A stretch of DNA of 64,000 nt, from positions 68,409,491-68,473,490 of the forward strand of contig CM040124.1 of assembly GCA_022559845.1 (NCBI GenBank), given 5' to 3'. The position numbers were made by a program, and so were the translations under genes. A model generated the notes under the pieces. The model saw only the letters and a list, made by a program, of their open reading frames with translations. It had not been told where the DNA came from and did no database searches. Below, piece by piece: positions 33,636 to 45,546 of the stretch. How positions within the stretch are numbered: position 1 is the first letter of the stretch; the number at the start of each line of letters is the position of its first letter. The stretch is from Amorphophallus konjac (Eukaryota; Streptophyta; Magnoliopsida; Alismatales; Araceae).

Positions 33636-36600
33636 TGTCACGCCCCGAACCGATAGCAGCGGGAAGCGATGCTCGGAACGTGGCAGTTAACAGTCCTGAT
33701 AACAAGAGCGAAAATAAATAACCACAATTAAACACATGGAGGCCATACACATTGTGAAGATACGAACTTTTATTAATATTTCAAATTAAAATATAATTTG
33801 ACTCACTACACTAGCTAGACTCAAGAAGATAAAAAGACAGACTCCGATCTCTAGGTTCCAGGTTCACTCGATCACACTGACCCGATCCTCATTTGCAACG
33901 TTCCATTTACCGCGTTACCTGAAAAGGATTGGAAGTAGGGGTGAGTAAGAAGCTCAGTAGGAATTATACTCTATCGTCAGGCATAGTTTAAGTGATTAAC
34001 CAATTAATGAATATGCATGATTAACGTGAGAAAAATAAGCAGAACTAAATAATCATCAAGATTCAAAGAGTAACGATAATTAAATGGAAGAAATAATTGC
34101 ATGTCGAGATATCAAGCAAGATTAACAAGATTTTCTAGTGAATGGTCATTTACAAGTCAATTCGAGTCATGTCAAGCAAGCAAGCAAGCAAGTACTTCAT
34201 GCTTTAAACATGAATAATAAGTTTCACGAGAATGTGGAATGCCCTAGACTTAACAAGCTAGTCATGCACCAGTGACAATGCCACACCTAGTCATTCACCT
34301 CCCCAGGGATCAAGTACTCTTCGGGTGCTCCTCCCATGACCAGACTGGGCCCTTCATTTGTTTGCCTTGGCATTGATTTGTTTGGATCGCAGATCCCACG
34401 AATCTAGACATCCACAATATTTAATGGCCAAGAGTTCTAAGGTCAAGTTCATGTAGTCAAGGTAAAGGACGTAAGAATAATGATTTAAGAGTCCAAACAA
34501 TAAGCTCCTTAATCAAGAGGAATAGTTATTCCAAATGACTATAATTAACGATCGATAGACCTAACAATAGGTCATATCACGAAATACCATAGCCTAGATT
34601 GGCTAGATTAGCTCACACAATTCAAAATCATGAAATAATCACTTTTCGAAAAACTGTAATATACACGGTCGGAAATGGGCCCCTCAATATTTATACGATC
34701 TCATATGGGACGCACTATCAGGAACTGGGCGGGAGATCAGCCTCTACAAGGTCAAGGATAAACGGTCCAAGATGGGCCTTTCAACCAGAAGAACGGTCAA
34801 GCATGGGCCGCACAAGGCCAGAACGACTAAAGCTCAAGAAGGAAATAAACGGGCTCCAAAGGGCCGCACAAAGATGAACGGTCAGAAATGGGCCGCACAG
34901 GGCCAGAAGTTTACAAAATTGAAGATGGGATATGTGGTCCTGACAGAGCCGCTCATCAGTTGAACGGTCCATTCAGGGCCGCCTGTCAGATGTACGGTCC
35001 ATTATTGGCCGCACAACACAGGGCCTAACAATAATCTAGAAATTCACCCAAGTGTGCTCCCGGGCTGCCATAGGCAGGGTGGAACTTAACCAGAGTCCAG
35101 CCCACTATCTGCTGGGCGGCCTAGGGTCTACTGGGCTGATCAAATCAGGAATTGGCCGAAGATAGATCAAGGAGAATCAGCCAAGACTAATTGGCATTAG
35201 CCAGGGATGAACGGTCACCACAGGGCCGTTTAGGGAGATATGCTGTCGACTATCAGCCGCGCATGTCCCTGCTAGTCCAATTCGGACTAACACAAATCAC
35301 AGCAATTTGATTGAGTCCAAGCTCGATTATAGGGAATAAAAATGGTTCAAAATTAACGGTTCAGATCTAAGGTTAACAAGTATAAACCTAATAGCCATTT
35401 CAATTATAAATGATTCACACTTAAGATTGACATTCATTGGAAAGATGAATCAAGATCAAGCTCAAATTAAATAAATCAGCAAGAATTATTTACTGTCATG
35501 AATTACAATTTATTAGGTGTGTTGCTAACATGAAATTAACACTAATCTACTAACATAACATGCTGAAATGACAATTAATCTGTTCTGCTAATGATGTGCG
35601 GTCGGTTCTGGACCTTACATCCCCATGGACGATCATAGACAGGCCGCTCATGCCCCCTCAGGTCCGAAGGCCTGCTGGAGATGGACGGTCATTAGGGTGC
35701 CACTGGAAGGGATGTGCGGTCTGGAACTGGCCGCAGGACAGACATGCGGTTGGTATCTGGCTGCACATACCAGGGAAACGATCAAAGATAGAAACCGTTA
35801 AACAGTCCACGATAGGCCACCTATCTTGGATGTGCAGTCTATCATGTGGCTGCACAAGTCCAGACAGGTCGCTGCCCTTTCGCCTTGCCCGACTCCGGTG
35901 AGGTTCTAGGGTCAGAACTAAAACATGGAATTCGCACGATATAAAGCATGATATTTGAGACTTTTACTACCAAAAGAAAGAGCACGAAAAGCTCTACAAG
36001 ATGCATGAATCAATTTCATATTTACTCTCTTAAGTCTCTATTTAAATCGAAGAGGAACAAAGTTAACCCTAATTTGACATGCTTCTACTAAACCTCAAAA
36101 TACTCGCAGGATACTACATGATATTTGGGGCTTTATATACCAAAAGAAAGAGGACTTGATGCTGAACATTTTGATATATTACTTGAGGTTTGAGCCCGAG
36201 AGAACCTACCTCAATCAGGGAAGAAAGGAAGAAAAAGGATGAAGACGCGCTAGGTACCCCACGTCGGAGATCACTGGAATTCGCCCTCGTCCAAGGTTCT
36301 CGTCGGCCGCCACAGCTTCCAAATGAAACTAGGGTTCCTAAGGAGCATTTTTATAGGTCGCACACCTTCTAGAGTGTTCTATGCAGGGAGAATTCGTCCA
36401 CGCAAGTCGGGTTAATGTGAACGCCGCCGCAAAAGTTGACTTGATCCAAACTCAGCCGATTGCATCTCCTAGGGTTAGGGTTTTGGGAGATTAAGAGAGG
36501 GGAAATGATCCTCTCATCTTGGCCTTTCATTTGCCACCGGTTTGGGCTCATTTGATGGAGTATTGGGCTCGAATTTTGCGTTTCAAGGTATGGTTAACTA

Positions 36601-36816
36601 AGTGTTTAATTTGGACTTAATCCACTAATTCGGCCTATTTACAGATTTTATTTGGGTTGGCCACAGAAGGTAAGTTTGTTAAACGTGTTATCTTCTACAA
36701 GAATATAATTTGATTGGATTTTTATAAAATATTCAAAATATAACTTATTCTATTTATTATAGAATTATTCTAATTAATTGCTAATTAATTTCTCAAAAAA
36801 AAATCAGGGTATTACA
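33636..36816 (-). repeat. A LTR 3 (terminal 5' LTR)
   Basis: 3181 bp. On the minus strand it starts TGTAATACCCTG at 36816 and ends GGGGCGTGACA at 33636, with the PBS of segment 2 beyond it. It carries more transitions than LTR 1 and 2, including several that break dyad arms near 35690-35850. Confidence 0.94.
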
Positions 36817-36821
36817 GATTC

Positions 36822-38174
36822 CCTCAAGGCAGCCGAGTAGGTTGTACCCTAAAAACCCTATACACCGTTTTACTGTCATGTCCCTCTGATGAAACATGAC
36901 AATCTTGCCTCAAAGAGTGCTATTTCTGGCATATTTTGATAAATAGTCACTTTCTTGAATTTGCGCCCAGTAAGGTAGACGCCCATTTTGAATTGCGCCC
37001 GGATTGACGGACGCCAATTCTTCGTGCCTATTATCTATTTCCAGAATAAGCGCCCATAAATGTGGACACCAATTCTAATCTGCGGTGCCTCTAAAGGACG
37101 CCATTTACCTAGTTTTACGTATGTCTCGGATTTCTAGATAAGTCATCTTTACATGAGATCTGCCCTTGACTTCCAAAATTTCATGAATCTACCTTATCAT
37201 CCTACAATTATCTACTCATTTGGAATTCTATTGGCTATAAAACTATAGTGGATGTCAAATTACATGACCCAATACCTGTGCATATAAGGCCCGATCTGGT
37301 CCTGGGAGGAGCACCCGAAAGTACTTGTGCCCATGGGAGTTTAATGATCACGGTGTGGCATTGCACCGGAGTACTTGACTATCTTGATTATGACGTTCCA
37401 CAATATCTCTCGTGCTTGATATTACTTGACATGACATGCGTGACTTGCTTGGCCCGGCATGGGCAGTACTTGAATACATAAATGGCCAACATCTCATGAG
37501 GTAACTCGTTATTACATGCTTGTTAACCTTGTTAACTTTACTTGATACCTTTTGAAATCTTGCTAGTTCATTCTTGTTATTCCATGTTATTTCATCGCTC
37601 GTCATTTATCTCACATTAATTTATACATGAACATGCCATATTGCATAATTCATTAATCACTTAAAGCAAGTATGGGTATAGAGATATAATTCCTACTGAG
37701 CGTTCGCTCATCAAGTGCTTTTCCCTATTTTTTCAGGTAACTCAGACACTGACTCGCAACCAGATGGGGATGACAATGAGTGATGAGCGTAGATCCTCCA
37801 AGCATCGTGCTAGATCTTTCTCCCAAGACACAGCATGTCTGGAAATCAATATATTGTCATTAACATTCGTTACGCCAAGTCTTATGGCATTATGTCTTAT
37901 CCTTTAGAGTCATTGTCCTTTTTGTACCCCTCTTATTTAATCGAGTCGTGATGTAAGAGGTTATGTCTTCTGGATATTGGTGAATTTTAACTTGTGCTCT
38001 TTGGTGTTATTTGACGTTATGGATTAATGGTTCAGTTTCAATAGTTCTATTGTTATTGATGAATAATTACTAGCGTACTCTGTCGTTATGTTGAAATTCT
38101 TATCGCTCTGATTGACATGAATGATATAAACTTGTCACGCACCCCCGAGTTCCTTCCGCGCTCGGGATGTGACA
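36822..38174 (+). repeat. C 3' LTR, second part
   Basis: It continues the C LTR after A and ends GGGATGTGACA at 38174. More GCGCC-type dyads lie at 36960-37110, e.g. gcgcccggattgacggacgc. The U3/R/U5 limits are not resolved. No counterpart exists in the C 5' LTR because of the deletion there. Confidence 0.92.
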
Positions 38175-38179
38175 CCGAC

Positions 38180-39883
38180 TTTGACCAACACGTCCTCGAT
38201 CACCATCAGGCGACATCCTCAACAACCCCATCCGGGCCCAACACTGATGCCTGACACGGCTTCCATCACAGGAACAAGGTACTCACGCGGCACACTCGCC
38301 AACATTTTTCCCCAACACTCCATCCTGCCAGTGCCAAGAACCACGATATCTCGAGCAACGACACGGCAACAACACGTCTCACACAGAGGAACCAATCCTC
38401 CAATGCTCAATGCAATCTCAAAAAATCCGCCCATAGCAACCAACGCTACGATCCTGAACCAGTGGGTTATGGGCCCACCATGCTTCCGCTGCACACTCTG
38501 ATCCACACGTACAGCCAACACGGCAACTCGGGACTCACCATCCCGACAATCCACAACTCGACTGGTCAACCTCAAAAAATAGGGTGAGGAGAGCTCCCTC
38601 ACCTCGAATCCCAAACACGGATCCACTCCCAAATCTGGCAATACTCTGCAACTCTGCAGGCTCCGAACTGCCACGCATCAGAAAGTTCCAGCACCAGCCA
38701 GGAATGCGAACACCGCCCAACCAGCACTCGTCCTTCCGGAACAGCGCCAGCACCCTTACACAGCAAGGGAATTGGGCACGACTTCTCACAGGCAACCACC
38801 TTGCCAAAACACAGAACACGTCTCGCACGGACTTCATGGCACACGAGGCCAACCAATCCGAACGCATGATGCAGGACGATGAACCTTAGCCAAACACAAT
38901 CTCTCCAACCCACGGAGAAGCCGACACTCCTCCAACCAATCGGAGAAATTCCACGCTCGACCTGACCTCAAACCTCGCACATGCTGGAAACAACACCTTC
39001 TAGCACTGAGAAAACCATCACTGCGTCAGGTCAGCGCCTCCGACACACTCGACGAGTGTCACATCGAACCACGATCATAGCATCCCTCGATGCACCACTA
39101 CTGCAATTCCTCGAACTGCAACATGCCACGCCAAGAGCTGCAACACGAGCCATAATCGACAACCGCCGACGCTCATCCTCGAGTCCCGAACCACCGCGAA
39201 GCCTTCACATCTCAACCTAAATCCAAGGCGAACACAGCCCATTCGCGCACAAGAGCGCAGGAGCAAGAACTTACTCGTACACCACAGCCCAATCTGCCTC
39301 GAAATCCACAAAAATAATCGAGATCGACACGTCATTTCTGACGCCACAGAGCACGATAAGAACATGAGGCTCGACAAAATAGCAGCTCACCGAGAAGATC
39401 CTCCGCTTACCCGAGCACACTTCTCGATCAGAGCACCCGCTCCGACACCTCAAATCATGACCTTAATGCCTCAGGGGCTGGATAAACCCACGCTGGAGTG
39501 GCCAGACTCAACAACAGCTCCCTTAGAGCACGCTCACGGCCACTTAATGACGAATAGTCCTCGCCAGCCACCTGACCTTGCTACAAACACCTCGAACGTA
39601 GCACCGCAGCAACGCACCTACCGGCAACCTCTGCCTGACACAGCACAACCGGGATCACCACCGATGAGGGAGAAGCTCTCAACCTCGATCCTTAGACCCC
39701 GCGCCGACACGAAATCCATGAATAGCAACCACCGCAACCGCGTTGCGCAGCGCACTCAAGCTCTCAAGCGAAAAACAAAGCGGAAAATATGCACAAAACC
39801 CTATGCCAACTGTCGACTGTACTGGACCTTATGGATTCTGATCACTACAATGTTTCAAATTCTTATGTACGTCCACAACCACC
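38180..39883 (-). other. D internal region, no recognisable coding
   Basis: In the element direction this follows the PBS. It is GC-rich and free of any motif I recognise as gag, protease, reverse transcriptase or integrase. Open frames exist on both strands but show no conserved motif. With 2274-2383 the internal region would be about 1.8 kb between LTRs of more than 3 kb, which is the layout of a non-autonomous large retrotransposon derivative. Its right boundary is secure; the left one depends on whether 1-2273 is the partner LTR. Confidence 0.65.
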
Positions 39884-39895
39884 GCTCTGATACCA
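39884..39895 (-). promoter_or_regulatory. D primer-binding site
   Basis: The minus strand reads TGGTATCAGAGC two bases after the LTR end GGGTCGTCACA. It is complementary to initiator-Met tRNA, shows that 39898-43153 is a 5' LTR and fixes the direction of D as minus. Confidence 0.92.
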
Positions 39896-41780
39896 GCTGT
39901 GACGACCCAAGATCTGGATACCAGGAGGAGCCCGATACCATTCGAATCTTGGCCCGCCGCCCACGAGCCGAGAGGGCTCAGAAGGGCTAAAAGGAGTGTG
40001 GAGGCACAAAGAAATCGGAAAGAAAGTAGGACAATTCAACAATTAACAGAAATAAATAAACAACTACTACAACAGAGTCTAGTCTAATAGAAAGTACAGT
40101 CTAAAGCAGTAAAATGTACCACATGCCAACTGAACACTCGGCCCGACGAGCTGGCAACTAAGAACAACACTGCACCCTCGAACCTCGAGGAAGAATCGCT
40201 ACACCTGAAAAGCAGGGATGAGTCTCCAAACAGAGACTCAGCAGGGGTCCCGCGGAACTCCAACCGGAAACAACGGCGGTAGCAGAAAGGAAGCTACAAC
40301 TACAGCAGGAACAACGAACCGGTGGTCGGTCAAAACTCGGCACTACAGCTACTCCTACTATACCTGGAAAACACATCCCGATCTCACGGTCGGGGGCTAC
40401 CGAACCACATTAGTACCACTTACCAAAGTAAAAACCCACAGTAACCCTGTCGTAGAGGCCTGTCTCCCAGAACATGGCCAACCTGGACACGCTGTCCAAG
40501 GTGCAATCCCGACCACCTGGTCGTGGACACCGCACCAACAAGACGCAACCTCGGTAAAGCTACTAGCACCCGGGCCACTTACTCAGAAACACCAGCCGAT
40601 TTAGAAAACCACGTCTCGCAGACGGGAAATGGAACCCGGAAACACGAGAGTCACGTCTCACATGACAGGAGTACCTGCCCACCAGAAGCAAGGCTGGATG
40701 CGTCCACTGACGTCTTAGACCACGATTCAAGTGCCCCCCTCGACCCCTGGTGGAACTGGGACACCGTACTAGTAACCACAAAACAAGTGACTAGTTGGGG
40801 ACGCGCTCGTTAGCGCGGGTCCAACCGCCCCCAACCACGTGTGCACACATAGACCATGCGTCCCAGGTCTGGCGCTCTGACTGGTTTTCCCCTCAGCCGG
40901 ACTCTGGCTGCAAGACGTGGGGCCCAACAGAAACCAGTCTGAAAACCGTCTCTCGGGGTAGCCTCGCCACCACTCCATGGTGGGACCGCTCGAGTGTCGG
41001 AAGGCTACGACTAGTGGGGAGTCACTGGTGTGACCACTCTCCAAGGAAAAACTCCAAGAAACACGCACACACCCTGCACGAAAGTCGAGAAGGACCAAGT
41101 GGTGACGAGCCACTGGACTCTGGACGGTCCTCTAGACTCACTAAATCTAACGGTCCTTGAGTCACGAGACTTGGGGTCAAGACCTTCGTACGCAACAACA
41201 CAAGGCCGTCAATCTAGCCTAATCCCTAGGTCTAAAACCACGGTAGCATGAATACCGAGGTAGCTCACGAGCCGTCGAGACCATTCCCTCAGGAAGGGAA
41301 CTGCGAAGCCTTCCAGCCCCAGGCTGGATAGCTGGACTCACAGTCCAAGGCCACACACACAGCCTACGCGGAAAGCACGGAAGCATGATTCCCAAGACAA
41401 CTCATAAGCCACCACGCTGATTCCCCATCCCCGAGAAAAATGGGAAACCTCTAGCCCTAGGCTGGGAACTGGACTTGCAGTCCAAGGCCAAACACTTGGC
41501 CCACTCAGGAACTATCTTCCGCAGAAACCCACGACATGCAGGGGAACCCCACCGCACTCACATCGATACACGGTGACTCGATCAAGCGTAACACAAAGCC
41601 TAAAACACACACACCTACGGGCACACTAGTCGAGGTAACACGGCACCTCCATACACCCCAGAAACACGGACACGGAACCCACGGGGTGTCCGGGACACTC
41701 ACGAGGCCGACCGCAACTCATGGGAACCATGGTCGAAGAGAAACAGGACTGCAAACCACTCGGTGCAGCCCAGAGTCTGG

Positions 41781-42215
41781 CGGTCCAACCTTGGGCCGCT
41801 ACAGTCTCTAGCGGTCCAACTCTGGTCCGCCACAGGGACTCTGGCGGTCCAACCTAGGAGCGCTAGACGAAGAAGCCATGCTGGCTCTGGCACGCCCATC
41901 CCAGGCCGCCACAACGCTCTAGCGATCAAGCCTTGGCGTGCTAGAAGTCGTCTGGCGTCCGTACCTACGGCCGCTAGAGGCACGTGACTCCCAACGGTCA
42001 GAAAGGACGTGACTAGAGAAGCAACGGTCAAAATGAGGTAGCGATCTAACCCTAGGCCGCCACACCATTTGGCGGTTTATCGTACGGCCGCCAGGCCGAT
42101 GGACGCCCTGCCGACAAAATAGTAACCTGTGGCGCACCCGCCTTGGGCCGCCACAGAGTTTGGCGCTCCTACCCTTGGCCGCCAGAGACTCTGGCGGTCT
42201 CTGGAAGGACCGCCA
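41781..42215. repeat. Dyad array in D 5' LTR, CGGTC...GGCCG type
   Basis: Units start at 41781, 41812 and 41844 (31 and 32 bp apart), with further units to 42215. The last, TGGCGGTC...GACCGCCA at 42192-42215, is a perfect 8-bp inverted repeat. The same LTR position in 1-2273 holds the unrelated GAACGCGCTA type. Confidence 0.9.
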
Positions 42216-42762
42216 CACCAGGTCGAGAATGGGACGGCGGGAAAAGCCCAAAAATCCAAACCACGCCCCCAAACATCCATAGATGAGAGGGAAAAACAAC
42301 GGGGAAGCTCCCTTATAGCCCCTAGCATGCATCTACGCCCTCGAATCGGTCCGAAATGCGACGAAACGGTAGATTGGGCGACCACTCCCCAAAACATAGA
42401 TTTTCTCCAAAAAGCTCAAATAGGCCCTCTCGGCTCACCATGGCCTACAAAACTCACGGGAAAGGAAGAGCACGAGCTGGGGGTCCATCTCCCTACCTCC
42501 ACCGAAGATTTCGCGCCACGAGCTCGCCGTTCCACGAAAAAAATGCCGTTAAAGCTCCGTCGGCTCGCGATCCCACGAATCGCCTCCACCATCGTGATCC
42601 TCGTCCCGAGCCCATCGCTCTACGCCCTACGAGCCACGCCGCCCCGCCATTGCCACCTCCGTCGGCCGCCCGGAGTGAGAGGGAGAGAGGAGAGAACGTG
42701 AGAGAAGAGAGAGGGAAAAGGGAGAGAAATGAGAGATGGGGAGTGAGAGAAAAAAGGGGGGG

Positions 42763-42770
42763 TTTATATA
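42763..42770 (-). promoter_or_regulatory. D 5' LTR TATA box
   Basis: The minus strand reads TCTATATAAACCCCCC, followed by roughly 80 bases that are nearly all C and T. Confidence 0.65.
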
Positions 42771-43373
42771 GAAAATCTGGAAATTCTAAAAAATAGGAAA
42801 AACTAGAAAAATATACCCCCGCGATCCTTGGAACACGCTGATAGCCGTGGTAACATCCCGGTGTCGGAGAATGCAACGGCTCAACCTATACGGGGTTCCG
42901 AAGGTCCGATAGACGGAAAACATGCGTAGAATCCAAAACGCAACCCGGGACCCACAAAGGCGCTCCGAAAATCCCAAAAAAATACCGACGTGCTCCTCAC
43001 AACACCACGGACCCAAGGAAAATCACAGGCACACCACCAATGGGTCCGACAATCCGGTATAAAAGTCCAAAGCTCACTCGGACACAATCCGCAATCCGCG
43101 AAAAGACGATCCGAAACCCACAGATCCAGATCCGAAAAACCCTGGGCATTACATTTCGGCTTCGGATCCGTGCGTTTCGGATCAGTTTCGGAGGTCCCGG
43201 AACGTGTTCTGCGATTTTTCGTATTTTTCCCTGACATGACCTAGGAACCCCGTAGCAGGTAAACCGGGTCATTCACCTAACTCAGGGATGGTACCATGGT
43301 GATCAGCGTGTTCCGAGGATCGTGGGGGTATATTTTTCTATTTTTTAGTATTTTTTAGAAAATCAGGATTTTC

Positions 43374-43380
43374 TATTTAA
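43374..43380 (+). promoter_or_regulatory. E TATA-like box with pyrimidine leader
   Basis: TTCTATTTAACCCC is followed by the C/T-only tract 43381-43447, including repeated tttttc. It is equivalent to the TATA box of D. Confidence 0.5.
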
Positions 43381-44246
43381 CCCCATTTCTTTTTCTTTTT
43401 CTTTTTCTTTTTCTTTTCTCCTTTCTCTTTCTTTTTCTTCTTCCTCCCTTTCTCTCCCGTGCGCATGCGTCCGTGACCGCGCCCCCCTCTTCCGGCGACG
43501 GCCCCGACGCCCTCCCCTTCGGCTGCGGATGCGGCAAGGCGACGGCGTGGTGGCATAGGCGGCGGTGTGGCGATCCCGGTGGCGTTTGGCGCTCAGTGAG
43601 GTCGTGGGAGCTCGTGATGTTTCAAGCGGGTTTTTGAGGATCGACGGCGATCCACCAGGTTTTGGACGAATCCGAGGTAGGGTGACGATCCTTAGCTCAT
43701 CTTTTATCTTCCCCGTGATTTATAGGTTGAGGCGAGGTCGAGGGAGGGCTATTTTGTGCTGGGAAGGGAAAATCTTGTTTTAGGGCTTGAGTGGCCGATC
43801 TAGTGATTTAATCCGCCATTTTGTGGTTTGTGGGCATCAAAAGATGCATTGGGGGCTTGGGAACAAGTTTCCCTTTTTTTCCCCTTCACCCCGGGGTGAA
43901 TGGGGCGTGGAATGGCGATTTTGGGGTTTTCCCGCCGTTCTTGGTTTTCTGGAGCTCTGGCGGTCCTTCCAGTGACCACCATTTCCTTCTGGCGGTCCCC
44001 ATGCGACCGTCTCAATCGTCCCGTGCGTGGGTAGGGCCTGGCGGCCGCACGATGAGCTGCCAAAGCCCAGGTGGCGGCCGAAGGATCGACCTCCAGCCGA
44101 GTTGGTCGGCGTGGCCTTTGAGGCAATTTTGATCGTTGGTTTCTGACCGTTGGAGATTTTGGGGTCTGGCGGCCAAAGGTACGCCCGCCTCATCCCCTTT
44201 GGCGGCCCTATATAGGATCGTTTGTGCCTTCGCAACCCAGAGGGTG

Positions 44247-44331
44247 GCGGCCTAATGCTGAATCGCTACACCCCGTGTAGCGGCCTAATGTTGAACCGCT
44301 AGCCCTTGTGGCGGCCCAAAGTTGGACCGCC
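44247..44331. repeat. Dyad array in E
   Basis: GCGG starts at 44247, 44280 and 44311 (33 and 31 bp apart). TAGCGG...CCGCTA at 44278-44301 and GGCGG...CCGCC at 44310-44331 are good inverted repeats. Weaker units begin at about 43965. In the LTR direction these read GCGGCC...GACCGC, the reverse complement of the D units, which agrees with the opposite orientation of E. Confidence 0.87.
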
Positions 44332-45546
44332 AGTGGTTCATGTCCAACCGGAGTTATGTTTTGCCGATTCGAGTCCCGGGTGAGTGGATCTCGATCCACG
44401 TACTGACCCGTGGTCTGATTGATGCGGGGCATCATGTGGGGACCACATGTTAGGGTGCCGTGGGATCTCGGGAGTTGGTGTTCTCAGCTTGTGTCACCGT
44501 GAGTCAGTGTCAGTACGAGAAGCGGCCCTTGTACTTTGTCCGGTTTAGACGTTATTTTCTGTTGACTAGAGAGTCAATACCTTCAGTGACCCTCCACTAG
44601 TCGTAGCCTTCCGACACGCATGTGGTCCCACCAGGGAGTGGTGGCGAGGCTACCCGAGAGACGGTTTTAGGTTGGTTACCATGGGCCTCCTACTGTGGCG
44701 GCTCGAGTCCGGGCCGGGAGGACGAACCAGTTAGAGGGCCTGACGTAGTGCAGTCAGTCAGTGTGTGCACACGTGGTCGGGGACTTCAGACGCATTCTGA
44801 CGAGCACGACCCCGACTGGACCCTTGTTAGTGTTACTTATGAGTGTCTCAGTTTCCGCTTGGGGTGAGTAGGGAGACACGGCGGCGCGGTGTAAGTCATC
44901 AGGGGACGCATCCGGCTGAGCTTCTGGTGGTTGGTACTCCTGTCTTTGTGTGGTAGCGACTCTTGGGTTTTTGACGAGCTATCTCGATTTTCATGCCGTG
45001 CATTCGGTACTAGACGTAGCAAAGCTTTCCCGTTTATTTATTCATGTAGCTTTTGTTCTACGTCTGCTAGTGGTAGCTTGTAGCTGCTTTCTGCGTGATT
45101 CTCGATTTGCGAGGTGGGGACCGGATGATCCCTACTGAGCCTTTTGTTTTAAGGCTCATTCCCTGCGTGTTTTCACCGTGTTTCAGGTGAGACGAGGCTT
45201 CAGGGGAGCGCTTCCGGGGCTCCACATGGTTCAGGTGCCCAGGGTTAGTTGCCAGTTGCCAGGCCGGGGTATGCCCCGTGTAGTTGTACCTTCTTTTTCT
45301 GTGCTGTACTAGTTGTGGACTACTGTTACATTTTGGACTATTGTTATATTGTGGACCATGTAATTTAATTAATGTCATTATTTATTTCTTGCTTATTCAT
45401 ATTAACCGTGTAGTTCTGTAATTATTTTAGAATCTTGTGTATCTCCACACCATCCCTTTAGCCCTTCTGAGTCTTCGGGCTCGTGGGTGGTGGTTCGAGA
45501 TTCGGGTTATCGGGCCTTCCCGGTGTTCGGATCTCGGGTCGTTACA

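Larger units (their letters stand above)
25950..36816 (-). mobile_element. Element A: LTR-int-LTR-int-LTR array, gypsy deletion derivative
   Basis: Three near-identical LTRs of about 3.18 kb (25950-29126, 29801-32977, 33636-36816) alternate with two internal segments of 674 and 658 bp. Each internal segment keeps a PBS, a gag zinc-knuckle reading frame and a polypurine tract, and nothing of pol. Only the outer ends carry target duplications. It is best explained by unequal recombination between LTRs of a short non-autonomous element. The LTR heads resemble those of B (CACGCCCCGA) but the bodies differ. Confidence 0.93.
2389..38174 (+). mobile_element. Element C: Ty3/gypsy (Tekay-like) retrotransposon with nested insertions
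   Basis: This plus-strand LTR retrotransposon is bounded by CCGAC duplications. Its own sequence is 5' LTR 2389-3101 and 20797-21955, pol remnant 21952-23871, polypurine tract 23937-23949, and 3' LTR 23950-25949 and 36822-38174. B is inserted in its 5' LTR and A in its 3' LTR. The 3' part of the 5' LTR, the PBS, gag, protease and most of reverse transcriptase are missing because of one deletion at about 21955. The order RNase H, integrase, chromodomain-like tail, PPT, LTR is that of a chromovirus. The tail and the long LTR suggest Tekay, which I cannot confirm by alignment. It is non-functional. Confidence 0.92.
39898..43153 (-). mobile_element. D 5' LTR
   Basis: A 3256-bp LTR running on the minus strand from TGTAATGCCCAGGG at 43153 to GGGTCGTCACA at 39898. 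It is homologous to E, to S and to 1-2273. A TATA box (CTATATAAACCC, 42763-42770) precedes a CT-rich leader (complement of 42675-42755). The dyad array lies further into the LTR. Confidence 0.92.
43154..45546 (+). mobile_element. E: long LTR, plus orientation, head missing
   Basis: It is homologous to the D LTR in inverted orientation and ends GGGTCGTTACA at 45546. The expected TGTAATGCCC head is absent. The sequence begins TTTCGGCTTCGGATCC, which corresponds to roughly the 15th base of the D LTR, as if D had inserted there. A TATA-like TATTTAA (43374-43380) is followed by a (TTTTTC)n tract. No PBS or coding region follows; copia LTR sequence begins at 45547. It is therefore probably a solo LTR whose missing head lies beyond the left edge. 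Confidence 0.85.

Noticed and set aside
39364..39990. Open frame of 208 codons, plus strand, across the D PBS and LTR end
   Set aside because: It crosses the LTR boundary and the PBS against the element direction and has no recognisable motif.
42129..42701. Open frame of 190 codons, plus strand, in the D LTR
   Set aside because: Antisense to the LTR promoter and passes through the dyad array; the relatives do not keep it open.
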